A stretch of 64,000 nucleotides of DNA from Kribbella jejuensis (GCF_006715085.1 NZ_VFMM01000001.1:2728001-2792000); one strand, 5' to 3'; positions 25,342 to 34,106 are shown, counted from the stretch's first letter. Notes: a model not told the origin generated them from the sequence alone. Numbers and translations are program-made.

Positions 25342-25380
25342 CGCTAGAGTTGCCCGGTCCGTCCCCGGGTGAGGAGCCTC

Positions 25381-25953
25381 ATGCGCCAGTTGGTGGCCGT
25401 TGTCGGAGTTGTCAGTGCAGTGTTCGTCGCGGGGTGCGGCGCCGACGAAGGGCCGGCCACCACGGCGCCGTCGCCCGCCTCGTCGAGCAGCACACCGGCG
25501 ACCGCCGCGCCGGACGAGTCGGGGTACAAACCACCGACAACTCCGCTGGTACAAACGCCCGCCGCGCTGACACTCGCCGCCGCGGGGGCGAAGTACCTGC
25601 AGATCACCCGCCCGTACAACGTCGCGCTCGAGAGCTTCGAAAAGGCCGCGAACGAGAACATGTCGGTCACTACCCTCCAGAACCGCGCAAAACTCGTCGC
25701 CGCCGCAAACCTCGCCGAGTCCCGCGCCTTGTTGAAGGTCGCCTGGCCAACCGCAGTCTCCAAACAAATCCGAGCCCTCGCCAACGCCGACGCCGCCGCC
25801 CGCTCCCACTGGCTCAAGGTCGCGACCGCAGACACCAAGTCCGAAATGGCAAACCACCTCAAGGAAGCCACGGCGGCCGCCAGTAAGGCCCCATCCGCCC
25901 AGATCCGCCAACTCCTCCACCTCCCCAAATACAACGAGAAGGACTACAGCTGA
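25381..25953 (+). CDS. Hypothetical lipoprotein
   Basis: A 190-residue exported lipoprotein. Residues 1-19 form a signal peptide with lipobox VFVAGC, so the mature protein is lipid-anchored at the Cys and faces the outside. A Ser/Thr/Pro/Ala-rich linker (about 20-55) leads to an all-helical C-terminal region (ALTLAAAGAKYLQITRPYNVALESFEKAA onwards), rich in Ala and Lys. No family known to me. ATG at 25381 has GAGGAG four bases upstream; a GTG four codons earlier would add MRSL. The last 150 bases are C/A-rich on the coding strand. Confidence 0.8.
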   Translation: MRQLVAVVGVVSAVFVAGCGADEGPATTAPSPASSSSTPATAAPDESGYKPPTTPLVQTPAALTLAAAGAKYLQITRPYNVALESFEKAANENMSVTTLQNRAKLVAAANLAESRALLKVAWPTAVSKQIRALANADAAARSHWLKVATADTKSEMANHLKEATAAASKAPSAQIRQLLHLPKYNEKDYS

Positions 25954-25957
25954 CTGT

Positions 25958-25986
25958 GGTACCGACTGCGGTACCATGGTGGTACC
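25958..25986. promoter_or_regulatory. Triple GGTACC operator of the VapBC pair
   Basis: The palindrome GGTACC occurs three times, starting at 25958, 25970 and 25981, spaced 12 and 11 bases apart. It lies directly before the antitoxin ATG (25995). Repeated half-sites on one face of the helix are what a ribbon-helix-helix antitoxin dimer array needs for autorepression. Confidence 0.7.
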
Positions 25987-25994
25987 GTTGACGC

Positions 25995-26279
25995 ATGGCC
26001 ATGAACCTGAGACTTCCCGACGAGACCGCGGCGGCGCTGCAGGCCGAGGCTGAGCGGACCGGCCGGTCCCAGCAGGAGATCGTCCGGGACGCGATCGGCC
26101 AGCGTCTGCACCTGATCACCGAAGAGTCCCCGGATGCGCAGCTGACCGCGCGCCAGCGCGCCTGGAGCTCCCGCACGGTGCAGCCCGCCCGAGTGCCCTA
26201 CCGCAAGGTGCGGCCACGCCTGCGGCTGGCGAAGGGCACCACGAGCCTCGACCTGCTCGACCGGGACGACCGCTTCTGA
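25995..26279 (+). CDS. VapB-like ribbon-helix-helix antitoxin
   Basis: A 94-residue protein whose first 45 residues make a CopG/Arc-type ribbon-helix-helix: beta strand MAMNLRLP, then ETAAALQAEAERTGRSQQEIVRDAIGQRL. The C-terminal half is basic and Pro-rich (VPYRKVRPRLRLAKG) and would wrap the toxin. It binds and neutralises the PIN toxin and represses its own promoter through the triple GGTACC operator. The stop codon overlaps the toxin ATG (TGATG at 26277-26281), giving coupled translation. Confidence 0.85.
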   Translation: MAMNLRLPDETAAALQAEAERTGRSQQEIVRDAIGQRLHLITEESPDAQLTARQRAWSSRTVQPARVPYRKVRPRLRLAKGTTSLDLLDRDDRF

Positions 26280-26683
26280 TGCGGGTGTACTTCGACAGCA
26301 GCGCCCTGATCAAGCGGGTCGTCGCCGAACCGGAGTCCGACGTACTGATCGACTATCTCGACAGGTGCTACCAGGCGGGCGATCTGCTGGCCTCCTCCTC
26401 CCTGGCGTGGGTCGAAGTCTCCCGCGCCGTCCTCGCTCGGGTGAAGTCGCCCAGCGACGCCGGCGACCTGATCGACGACGCGATGTCCGGCATCGACGAA
26501 CGCCCGATGACCGGCGAGGTCGTCAGCGTGGCCCGCCGGATCGAACCGATGATCCTCCGCAGCCTCGACGCCCTCCACCTGGCCACAGCCGTCCTCGTCG
26601 ATGCGGACATGGTCGTCACGTACGACGACCGCTTGGCCGACGCCTGCCGCCGCAACGCACTCGCCGTCGTATCACCTGGGTAG
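26279..26683 (+). CDS. VapC-like PIN-domain ribonuclease toxin
   Basis: A 134-residue PIN-domain protein. The conserved acidic metal-binding residues are seen in VYFDSSALIKR (first Asp), WVEVSRAV (Glu), LDALHLATA (Asp) and TYDDRLADA (Asp). PIN toxins of VapBC systems cut RNA, often initiator tRNA or rRNA, and stop translation when free of antitoxin. All four acidic positions are intact, so it should be active. It belongs to the subgroup with ALHLATA, common in actinobacteria. Its 3' end overlaps the convergent gene by 12 bases. Confidence 0.88.
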   Translation: MRVYFDSSALIKRVVAEPESDVLIDYLDRCYQAGDLLASSSLAWVEVSRAVLARVKSPSDAGDLIDDAMSGIDERPMTGEVVSVARRIEPMILRSLDALHLATAVLVDADMVVTYDDRLADACRRNALAVVSPG

Positions 26684-27619
26684 CTGGGCGAGGTCGGCGC
26701 AGTACCAGCTGCGACCCGCGAACACATGGATGGCCGAGCCCCGGCTGATGATGTGGGCGGTCGGCGGCGGCAGCTTCCCCTCCGACAGGACCACGTTGTA
26801 CGTGCGCTCGACTTCCAGGTCCTCACTTCCGAAGCCGGCAATGACCAACCGCTTTCCGTCGTACAGACCGACGCGGCCTTGGTGGACTGCGATTGCAGTG
26901 ACTCGCTGGAATTCGTTGCCCCAGGCCCGCACTGCTTCTCCGCGTACCTCCATCACCGGGAAGTCGAGGTAATAGCAGCACCAGGCCGTCTCGCCGATCA
27001 CGTTCAGCGCCTCGCAGTCGTCGACCGGCGGCAGCCCGTGGCGCGCGTAGGAGAACTTCCAGTCGCTGATCAGCTGGGGGGTGTACCTGATCAGACCTGG
27101 CGCTCCGATCGGTTCGGTGCCGGGACCGTCGCCCCATCCGAGGTTGCCGTAGACACCCTCGTCGAAGTAGCCCACCCAGACCTGTCCCGACTCCGTCGCC
27201 TGCACGTGCTGAATGCCGTCACCGAGTAGTCCTTCGGCGATGGGCCGCCCGATCGCGTCGTACACGGTCCCGTTCGGCGGTACGCCGTCCGGGCGCCACG
27301 TCACGCGGGGTCCGACGAGCAGGAAGGCGCCGTCCGGCATCGGCTGGGCGAGTGGGAACGGGAAGCCGCAATCGGGAATCTCGACGGTGTGGCAGAGGTC
27401 AGGCGTGTGCAGGCAGGCGCGCACCGCGACCGGATGGGTGAGCAACCCGGCGTCATAGTCGCCCGTCAGCAGTCTGGCCGCGTCGGCGGCTGCCCAGAGA
27501 GCAACTGCCTCGCCGGACGGACCGATGGACACACTCACGAGTTCGTCGCCGGGCAGCGGTGGCTCGAGATCGGCGATGTGGGTCAGAGGCAGTCGGGTCC
27601 GCCTGCGGAGGAAAGGCAT
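26672..27619 (-). CDS. Hypothetical protein
   Basis: A protein of about 315 residues, soluble, with no signal peptide or membrane helix. The start ATG is placed at about 27619 (MPFLRRRTRLPLTHI); the frame is open further upstream to 27817, but that part is antisense to the AlkZ-like gene and looks like a shadow. The sequence has several short aromatic blocks with beta-strand character (QVWVGYFDEGVYGNLGWG, TAWCCYYLDFPVMEV, HVFAGRSWYCADLAQLP), suggesting a beta-propeller-like fold. Related conserved actinobacterial proteins are uncharacterised. No function can be given. Confidence 0.7.
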   Translation of the reverse strand: MPFLRRRTRLPLTHIADLEPPLPGDELVSVSIGPSGEAVALWAAADAARLLTGDYDAGLLTHPVAVRACLHTPDLCHTVEIPDCGFPFPLAQPMPDGAFLLVGPRVTWRPDGVPPNGTVYDAIGRPIAEGLLGDGIQHVQATESGQVWVGYFDEGVYGNLGWGDGPGTEPIGAPGLIRYTPQLISDWKFSYARHGLPPVDDCEALNVIGETAWCCYYLDFPVMEVRGEAVRAWGNEFQRVTAIAVHQGRVGLYDGKRLVIAGFGSEDLEVERTYNVVLSEGKLPPPTAHIISRGSAIHVFAGRSWYCADLAQLPR

Positions 27620-27689
27620 GGCCCAAGGGTGGCAGGGCAGCGGTGTGTGTGGCATGTGTTTTGTCGGTGCGGGTTGGGAGGATGCGGGC

Positions 27690-28775
27690 ATGGTGGTGAT
27701 GAGTACGCGGGCCGTGAATCGGGCGACGCTGGCCCGGCAGGTTCTGCTCGGACGGGAAGCGGTGGCCGCGGTTGACGTTGTCCGGCGGTTGGCTGGGATG
27801 CAGGGGCAGGAGCCCAAGCATCCGTATGTGGGGTTGTGGTCGCGGATCGACGGGTTTGACGAGGGGGAGCTTGATCGGGCGGTGGTTGGGCGGGAGGTTG
27901 TGCGGGCGACGTTCTTGCGCGGGACTCTGCATCTGGTGACGGCGGGGGATTATCTGCGGTTTCGGGTGACGTTGGCGCCGGTGCTCGAGGCCGGGTTGAA
28001 GGTGCTCGGGGAACGCGGCGCTGGGCTCGAGCCCGAGAAGGTGGTTGCGGCGGCCGCGAAGCTGCTGGCGAAGGAACCGTTGACGTTCACCGAGGTGCGG
28101 GACGCGCTGCAGCAGCAGTTTCCGGAGGTGAACGAGCGTGCGCTCGGGTTCTGTACGCGGATGCTGGTGCCGCTGGTGATGTACCCGGCCGACGTCCGCT
28201 GGTCCTGGACGGCGAACTCGAAGTTCACGCCCGCGGAGGACTGGATCGGGGCGAAGCTGCACAAGACCGCCGAAGCTGCCGAGCTCGTCACGCGGTACCT
28301 CGCGGCGTTCGGCCCGGCGACACCTGCGGACTTCCAGACCTGGTCCGGGTTGCAGAAGGCCAAACCGTTGTTCGACGAGCTCGAACTCGAGACGTTCAAG
28401 GACGAGGGCGGCAAGACGTTGTACGACGTACCCGACGCGCCGCGGCCGGACGCGGACGCGCCGGCGCCGGTCCGGTTCCTGCCGGAGTTCGACAACCTCC
28501 TGCTGTCGCACGCGAAACGCGAGCGGATCATCGCCGACGAACACAAGCCGGCCGTCTTCACGAAGAACCTGCGCGTGAAGTCGACGTATACGGTGGACGG
28601 CTTCGTCGCCGGGCTGTGGACGAGCGAACTCAAGCGCGGTGTGGCCACTCTCACCCTGACCCCGTTCGGCAAGACCCTGAAGAAAACGCAGACCGAACTG
28701 GAGCGGGAAGGCACTGCGCTGCTCCACTTCCTCGAGCCGAACGCCAAGTCCTACGGAGTGGTTACTGCTGGTTAA
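27690..28775 (+). CDS. AlkZ-like winged-helix DNA-binding protein
   Basis: A protein of 361 residues in the HTH_42/AlkZ family, which includes bacterial DNA glycosylases that remove interstrand crosslinks and alkylated bases. Recognisable are the N-terminal LARQVLLGREAVAAVDVVRRLAGMQGQEPKHPYVGLWSRIDGF, the RATFLRGTLHLVTAGDYLRFR block, and FGPATPADFQTWSGL with the later RFLPEFDNLLLSH. The catalytic QxQ/QxD-type motif of characterised glycosylases is represented by MQGQE. Glycosylase activity is inferred. ATG at 27690 has GGGAGG about nine bases upstream. Early codons are G/T-rich. Confidence 0.85.
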   Translation: MVVMSTRAVNRATLARQVLLGREAVAAVDVVRRLAGMQGQEPKHPYVGLWSRIDGFDEGELDRAVVGREVVRATFLRGTLHLVTAGDYLRFRVTLAPVLEAGLKVLGERGAGLEPEKVVAAAAKLLAKEPLTFTEVRDALQQQFPEVNERALGFCTRMLVPLVMYPADVRWSWTANSKFTPAEDWIGAKLHKTAEAAELVTRYLAAFGPATPADFQTWSGLQKAKPLFDELELETFKDEGGKTLYDVPDAPRPDADAPAPVRFLPEFDNLLLSHAKRERIIADEHKPAVFTKNLRVKSTYTVDGFVAGLWTSELKRGVATLTLTPFGKTLKKTQTELEREGTALLHFLEPNAKSYGVVTAG

Positions 28776-28837
28776 TGAGGTTGTTGTCACACGTCAGATG
28801 ACTGGGCCGGAAACCTTTTGCCGGGTGGAATAGCTAG

Positions 28838-29662
28838 ATGAGCACAGTCCCCTCCATCACTCTGGACAACGGCGTCGAGATCCCGCAGCTGGGCCTGGGG
28901 GTCTGGCAGGTCGAGGACTCGGTCGTCACCGACGTGGTGACGACGGCGTTCGAGACCGGCTACCGGCACATCGACACCGCCGCGATCTACGGCAACGAGG
29001 CCGGCGTCGGCCGGGCGATCGCCGCGTCCGGCATCCCGCGTGACGAGCTGTTCATCACCACCAAGGTGTGGAACTCCGACCAGGGCTACGACAGCACGCT
29101 GAAGGCGTTCGACACCAGCCTGGCGAAGCTCGGCCTGGAGACCGTCGACCTGTACCTGATCCACTGGCAGTCGCTGCAGCGGGACCTGTACGTCGACACC
29201 TGGAAGGCGCTCGAGCAGCTGTACGCCGACAAGCGCGTGCGCGCGATCGGCGTCTCGAACTTCCACGAACCCGCGCTGCGGCGGATCTTCGAGGAGACCA
29301 CGATCCGCCCGGCGGTGAACCAGATCGAGCTGCACCCGGCGCTGCCGCAGGACGAGCTGCGCGCGTTCAACGCCGAGAACGACATCGTCACCGAGGCCTG
29401 GAGCCCGCTGGCCTCCGGCGAGCTGCTCGGCAACGAGGCGCTCGCGGCGATCGGCGCGAAGTACGGCAAGTCGACGGCCCAGGTGATGATCCGCTGGCAC
29501 CTGCAGCTCGGCAACGTGGTGATCCCGAAGACCGTCACGCCGAGCCGGATCCGGGAGAACTTCGAGGTCTTCGACTTCCAGCTGGACAACGACGACATGG
29601 CCGTGATCGCCGACCTCGACACCGGCACCCGCACCGGCGGCGACCCGGACGTCTTCGGCTGA
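28838..29662 (+). CDS. Aldo/keto reductase
   Basis: A 274-residue NADPH-dependent oxidoreductase of the AKR superfamily (AKR5-like 2,5-diketo-D-gluconate reductase group). The catalytic tetrad can be placed: Asp and Tyr in RHIDTAAIYGNEAGVGRA, Lys in ITTKVWN and His in YLIHWQ. The cofactor-binding end IPKTVTPSRIRENFEVFDF is present. It reduces small aldehydes or ketones in the cytoplasm; the substrate is not predictable. Codon usage is optimal throughout, suggesting high expression. It ends 32 bases before a convergent LysR gene. Confidence 0.93.
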   Translation: MSTVPSITLDNGVEIPQLGLGVWQVEDSVVTDVVTTAFETGYRHIDTAAIYGNEAGVGRAIAASGIPRDELFITTKVWNSDQGYDSTLKAFDTSLAKLGLETVDLYLIHWQSLQRDLYVDTWKALEQLYADKRVRAIGVSNFHEPALRRIFEETTIRPAVNQIELHPALPQDELRAFNAENDIVTEAWSPLASGELLGNEALAAIGAKYGKSTAQVMIRWHLQLGNVVIPKTVTPSRIRENFEVFDFQLDNDDMAVIADLDTGTRTGGDPDVFG

Positions 29663-29694
29663 ACCAGCCCGGAACCTAAACCAGCGCGGAAAAG

Positions 29695-30588
29695 CTAAAC
29701 CAGTTCCAGGAACCGCGCCAGCACGGGCGAGCGGTTGGCCGGCGACCAGGCTACGGAGAGTTGCCACGTGGGCAGGTCGTCGGACAACTCGCGGTAGACG
29801 ACCGCGTCCGGGTTCGACGGCGGCGTCGGGCCGATCAGCAACGAGACGCCGAGGCCGGCCGCGACCAGCGACACGATCGTCTGTACGTCGGCCGCCTCCT
29901 GCTCGATCCGCGGCATGAACCCGGCCGCGCGGCAGAACCCGACGATCGCGTCGTAGACGGCCGGCCCGCTGGGCCGCGAGTAGAACACGAACGGCTCGTC
30001 CGCGAGCTCCGCCAGCCGCAGCCGCTTGCGTCGAGCGAGCCGGTGCCGTGCCGGCAGCGCCACCACGAGCCGGTCCTCGGCCACCACCCGCGACGTCAAC
30101 GCCGGTGCCAGTTGTACGACGGCGGCCCCGCCGGCCGGCGTACTCGGACGCATCAACCCGACGTCGATCCGCCCGTCCCGCAACGCGTCCGTCTGCCGCA
30201 GCGTGGTCCACGACTCCAGGTCCAGGACGACGTCCGGGTACGCCCGGCGGAACGCGCCGAGCAGCCGCGGCAGTACTTCGAACGTCGCCGACTGCACGAA
30301 TCGCAGCCGCAACGTCCCGAACTCCCCGCGCTGCGTCCGCTGCGCCGCGCGGACCGCCTCGTCCGACCGGCGCAACAGGTCCCGAACGTCGGCGAGGAAC
30401 GTCTCCCCCGCCGCCGTCAGCACGAACCGGCGCTTCACCCGGGCGAACAGTTCGACGCCCAGATCGTGTTCCAGCGCAGCGATCTGGCGACTGAGCGACG
30501 GCTGCGTCAGGTGCAGCCGGGCAGCGGCCCGCCCGACGTTCATCTCCTCGGCCACCACCACGAACGACCTGAGCTGCCGTAGTTCCAT
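29695..30588 (-). CDS. LysR-family transcriptional regulator
   Basis: A regulator of 297 residues. The N-terminal winged helix is standard: MELRQLRSFVVVAEEMNVGRAAARLHLTQPSLSRQIAALEHDLGVELF, followed by a periplasmic-binding-like effector domain from about residue 90. I use ATG 30586-30588, as homologs start MELRQL; four more codons upstream are possible. It is divergent from the small protein gene at 30673 and the spacer holds a LysR-type inverted repeat. The effector and targets are unknown. Confidence 0.9.
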   Translation of the reverse strand: MELRQLRSFVVVAEEMNVGRAAARLHLTQPSLSRQIAALEHDLGVELFARVKRRFVLTAAGETFLADVRDLLRRSDEAVRAAQRTQRGEFGTLRLRFVQSATFEVLPRLLGAFRRAYPDVVLDLESWTTLRQTDALRDGRIDVGLMRPSTPAGGAAVVQLAPALTSRVVAEDRLVVALPARHRLARRKRLRLAELADEPFVFYSRPSGPAVYDAIVGFCRAAGFMPRIEQEAADVQTIVSLVAAGLGVSLLIGPTPPSNPDAVVYRELSDDLPTWQLSVAWSPANRSPVLARFLELV

Positions 30589-30632
30589 GGCACACATCAT
30601 GCACCAAACACATCAAGTCTGCGCAGAACTTT

Positions 30633-30649
30633 CATTGGACGTATCAATG
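30633..30649. promoter_or_regulatory. LysR-type box CATTG-N7-CAATG
   Basis: A perfect 5-bp inverted repeat with a seven-base centre, containing the T-N11-A pattern of LysR sites. It lies 45 bases upstream of the minus-strand LysR start and 24 bases before the plus-strand small gene. Confidence 0.55.
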
Positions 30650-30672
30650 CCTGCATTTCTACTGTCGAAGAC

Positions 30673-30900
30673 ATGCAATACATCCCGTTTTCGATGGTCA
30701 AAGCGATCCACGAACAGACCCACTCCGCGATGCCGAACGCCCCGCTCCGCCCGTACGTCCCGAAGCGCCATCCGATCCGCGACGCCGTGAACCGCTGGCG
30801 CGCACGCCGTACGCCGCCGAAGGCCGAACTCCAACTGGTGTGCCAAGCTGAACTCCGTGATCGAGGTACGACGCCTGAAGGTGTTGCGCGCGCTTGCTGA
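30673..30900 (+). CDS. Small basic hypothetical protein (75 residues)
   Basis: The frame from ATG 30673 shows normal G/C-ending codons for its first 57 codons (HEQTHSAMPNAPLRPYVPKRHP, DAVNRWRARRTPPKAELQL), then looks less coding where it overlaps the following LysR gene by 44 bases. A TACTGT box seven bases before the ATG would allow a leaderless mRNA. The product is basic, has no membrane segment and matches no family I know. Position between two LysR genes, opposite a LysR-type operator, suggests regulation by the minus-strand LysR. Confidence 0.45.
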   Translation: MQYIPFSMVKAIHEQTHSAMPNAPLRPYVPKRHPIRDAVNRWRARRTPPKAELQLVCQAELRDRGTTPEGVARAC

Positions 30901-31783
30901 CCACGGGACCGTGACCGCGGCCGCCGAGGTGCTGCACCTGACACCCTCGGCGGTCTCGCAACAACTGGCGGCGCTCGAGAGCGAGATCGGCCAGGAACTG
31001 CTCGAACGCCGCGGCCGCCGGGTCGCGATCACCTCCGCCGGCCGCCTGCTGCTCGCGCACGCGGACACGATCCTGGCCGAGGTGGAACGCGCCGAGGACG
31101 CGATGCGGCTGCACGCGAACGGCGCCAGCGGCGAGGTCCGCGTGGTCGCCTTCGCGACCGCGATCACCCTGCTGGTCGCACCGGCCCTCACCCGGCTCCG
31201 CGAGACCAGCCCGGGCCTCGACCTTGTCGTCCGCGACGCCGAGGGCCACCAGGGCATCACCTATCTGCTGGACGGCGACGCCGACCTCGCGATCGCGGTC
31301 GAACACCGCGGCTCGCCCCGGCCCGACGACCGGCGCCTGACCCGGATCCCGTTGTACGCCGAACCGTTCGTCGCGGTCGTACCACCGACGCATCCCGCCG
31401 CCTACGACGGCCCCACCGACCCGGCCAACCCGTCCAGCCCGATCGAACTCGCAACGCTCGCGAACGACGACTGGGTGATGACCACGCCGGGCAACCCGAT
31501 CCGTGACGTCGTGCTCCTCGCCTGCGAACAGGCCGGCTTCCAGCCGCGCGTCGTCCACCAGTCCGACGACTTCCGCGCGGTTGCCGCCTTGGTCGCGGCC
31601 GGCGGTGGCGTCTCCCTCGTCCCACGTCTCGCCGTGCCCGAACCGACACTCGCCGCGATCCGCCCGCTCACCGAGCCGGCCCCCACCCGCCGCGTCTACG
31701 CCGCCGTCCGCACCAGCCGCGCCGACCACCCGCTCATCACCGCAACCCTCAACATCCTCACCGAGGTCGCGGAGAAGCTCTGA
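30857..31783 (+). CDS. LysR-family transcriptional regulator
   Basis: A 308-residue regulator with the N-terminal winged helix MIEVRRLKVLRALADHGTVTAAAEVLHLTPSAVSQQLAALESEIGQELLERRGRRV and a two-lobed effector domain from about residue 90 to the end. GTG at 30857 overlaps the small upstream frame, so the two may be translated together. This subgroup (ArgP-distant, common in actinobacteria) regulates transporters or amino-acid genes, but no clear target is next to it. The stop abuts the convergent secreted-protein gene with one base between. Confidence 0.9.
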   Translation: MIEVRRLKVLRALADHGTVTAAAEVLHLTPSAVSQQLAALESEIGQELLERRGRRVAITSAGRLLLAHADTILAEVERAEDAMRLHANGASGEVRVVAFATAITLLVAPALTRLRETSPGLDLVVRDAEGHQGITYLLDGDADLAIAVEHRGSPRPDDRRLTRIPLYAEPFVAVVPPTHPAAYDGPTDPANPSSPIELATLANDDWVMTTPGNPIRDVVLLACEQAGFQPRVVHQSDDFRAVAALVAAGGGVSLVPRLAVPEPTLAAIRPLTEPAPTRRVYAAVRTSRADHPLITATLNILTEVAEKL

Positions 31784-31784
31784 C

Positions 31785-34106
31785 TCACTTGTCGCCCACC
31801 GCCAGGCTCTGGCGAGGGACTGCGACCCGGAGCTCGGCAGTAGTGGCCGCAGAAGCTGTCAGGATTCCGCGTCCGACCCAGTTCGCGATGTTGGCGACCA
31901 TCGTCGTCACGACCTGCCGTGAAGCCACCGACTCGGCGGGGATCCCCAGGTTCGACGGGCAACGCCGTACCAGGAAGCAGCCGTAGGCGAACGTCGAGCC
32001 GTTGAACACCCGCGCTCCCGACGGCGCAACGAACGCCGTCGCGTGCATCGCCGTCGACCGTCCGCTCGTCCGGCACGTCGCGGTGCCGGCGGCAACGATG
32101 CTCAGGCCGGGTTGCTTGTACAACCCGGGCCAGACGTAGTCGACCTCGCCGGCGAGGAAACCCGGTACGACGGTCCCGGCCGGGACGCCCTGGAACAGCC
32201 AATTGCTACCCGTCCTCAAATTGCCCGCGAGAACACCACACCCGTACTCCGCCCCGAGCAGCGGCTGGGACGCGTAGGCATCGCCCAGGTACCGCCACAG
32301 CGTCGAATTCAGGCCCGCGGTGTACCGATCGATGTCCCACGCCCGGCGCGTGCTGTCGGTGAACGTGATGCGCCGGTACGTCGCGTTGGCCCCGAAGCTC
32401 GCCACATTGACGCCGCGCTTGATCGCCTGGCTGAGCGACGCCCGCATCCGCAACGAGTAGTACTCGTCGTGCCCTGGCAGGAAGATCGTCGCGGCCCGAG
32501 CCGCCAGCTGGCCGCCGTACTGGTCCAGGTCGTTGTCGGTCCAGTACGTGACGTCGAGTCCTCGCGATTCCGCCCACGCGATCAGTCCTTGCTCCAAGGG
32601 CAGGAACTCACCGGAGCCTTGGCCCTCGGCGTACGGGCGGTCGAAGGTCAGCCGGCCGGAGCCGGTCGTCGGACTGCTGTAGAAGCTCCGCCCGCCGTAC
32701 CAGTTGTACGCCTCCCACGTGGTGGTCCCCTGCTGAATCAGGAGGGCGTGTTTGTGGCCGGTGTCGTCGCGAACGGTCAGCGGCGCGTACGCGGCGTACC
32801 TGCCGTCACTCACCTTGATCAGGTACGTGCCCGGCACCCAATTGCGATCCACTGCGATCGTCAGCGTCGTCGACCAGTTCGCCGCCGATGCCATCCGCAA
32901 CGGGTGACCGTTGGCCGCACCACCGATCGTCGGAGCAGGCTGGACGACAGTCGGTACGCCGTTACGACGCCAGATCTCCCGCGCGCCGAGGCCTTGGTAG
33001 TAGCCCATCCGGTAAGCCACCACACTGACCGGGCGGCCCGAGGTGACCTTCAGGCCGACCGTGGTGCCGCAGGTCGCGGAGACCTTGGTCAGGTACGCCG
33101 CCAGCGGGCCGTTCATCGAGGCCGGGATGACCCACGCGCCGGTGCCCGGTTTCGCGTTCTCGGCGGTCGTCGCCGGCCAACTGGAGGGACATCCGGCCGG
33201 GATCGTGGGAAAGGATCCGGCGAGGACTGTGGGCATCGGTGCGGGTGGAGCGATCAGCGCGAGGGTTCCGGTTCCGCCCATCAGCTGCGTCCCGGTCGAC
33301 GCGGTGGCCGTCATGCCGAGTTGCATGATGCCGCCGTACTTGGACAGCACGACTCCGTAGACCGGAATCGCCAGTCGTGTGCCGCCCCGGACGGTGATCG
33401 GCGCGCGTGGCCTCCAGGTCGCATACCCGCTGGCGGCGGACAGCGTCCCGTTGACGCTGGTCAGCGTTCCGCGCGCACCGGTCGGCAGCTTCATCCGGAC
33501 GGAGCCCAGGACGCCGGGGCGGCCGACCGTCCCTGCGTAGGTGAGCGCCGTCGTCGAGCCGGGGATCGGTCTGGTCGCGGTGATGCGGACGTCGGCCGGA
33601 CGGACCAGCGTGCCGGTACCGGCGGACAGTACGTTCCCGGTGGTGCTCGTCGCGCGGAAGCTCAGCGTCCACGGACTCCCGCTCGGCAGCCGTACGCCGT
33701 AGAACGGAATCGAGAAGCGTGCGCCGACGACGATCGACGTCGTTCTGATCGGACGCCACAGCAAGACGCCCGGCGAGACCGTGCGGACCGACCCGTTGAC
33801 CGAGGTGATCCGTCCGCCGGAGCCGGCCGGGACCGAGACGACGATGTAGCGCAGCGTTCCCGCGCGGGTCGCCGTAGCTCGATAACTCAACGTCGTCGTG
33901 CCGTTCGATGCCGTGGCCGCAGAGATCGCGACACCGGCCACGATCGCCGCCGCTGGTTGGATGACCGTCAAGGTCGCGGATGCGAGCAGACCGGCCGTCA
34001 CCAACGCGACCCGCCTTACCCATGTGCTCGCGACAGTCCTCGCCACCGTGCTCGTTACAGCGCTGGCCCCGGTGCTCGTTACAGCGCTCGTTACGGTGCA
34101 TTTCAT
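31785..34106 (-). CDS. Secreted N,N-dimethylformamidase-large-subunit-like protein
   Basis: About 773 residues. A long basic, Thr/Ser/Val-rich N-region and a hydrophobic helix (VALVTAGLLASATLTVIQPAAA) make a signal peptide, so the protein is exported. Two tandem, related domains of about 110 residues follow (VNGSVRTVSPGVLLWRP... and VNGTLSAASGYATWRP...). The C-terminal 430 residues match the DMFase large-subunit-like domain: VVAYRMGYYQGLGAREIWR, TTWEAYNWYGGRSFY, GLDVTYWTDNDLDQYG, FLPGHDEYYS. Activity on amides is not assured; many secreted actinobacterial members are uncharacterised. ATG at 34106 has GGGGGAGG five bases upstream. Confidence 0.85.
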   Translation of the reverse strand: MKCTVTSAVTSTGASAVTSTVARTVASTWVRRVALVTAGLLASATLTVIQPAAAIVAGVAISAATASNGTTTLSYRATATRAGTLRYIVVSVPAGSGGRITSVNGSVRTVSPGVLLWRPIRTTSIVVGARFSIPFYGVRLPSGSPWTLSFRATSTTGNVLSAGTGTLVRPADVRITATRPIPGSTTALTYAGTVGRPGVLGSVRMKLPTGARGTLTSVNGTLSAASGYATWRPRAPITVRGGTRLAIPVYGVVLSKYGGIMQLGMTATASTGTQLMGGTGTLALIAPPAPMPTVLAGSFPTIPAGCPSSWPATTAENAKPGTGAWVIPASMNGPLAAYLTKVSATCGTTVGLKVTSGRPVSVVAYRMGYYQGLGAREIWRRNGVPTVVQPAPTIGGAANGHPLRMASAANWSTTLTIAVDRNWVPGTYLIKVSDGRYAAYAPLTVRDDTGHKHALLIQQGTTTWEAYNWYGGRSFYSSPTTGSGRLTFDRPYAEGQGSGEFLPLEQGLIAWAESRGLDVTYWTDNDLDQYGGQLAARAATIFLPGHDEYYSLRMRASLSQAIKRGVNVASFGANATYRRITFTDSTRRAWDIDRYTAGLNSTLWRYLGDAYASQPLLGAEYGCGVLAGNLRTGSNWLFQGVPAGTVVPGFLAGEVDYVWPGLYKQPGLSIVAAGTATCRTSGRSTAMHATAFVAPSGARVFNGSTFAYGCFLVRRCPSNLGIPAESVASRQVVTTMVANIANWVGRGILTASAATTAELRVAVPRQSLAVGDK

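Noticed and set aside
25995-26683. Idea that the VapBC pair marks a mobile island
   Set aside because: No integrase, transposase, attachment repeats or composition change around it; it is flanked by ordinary chromosomal genes.
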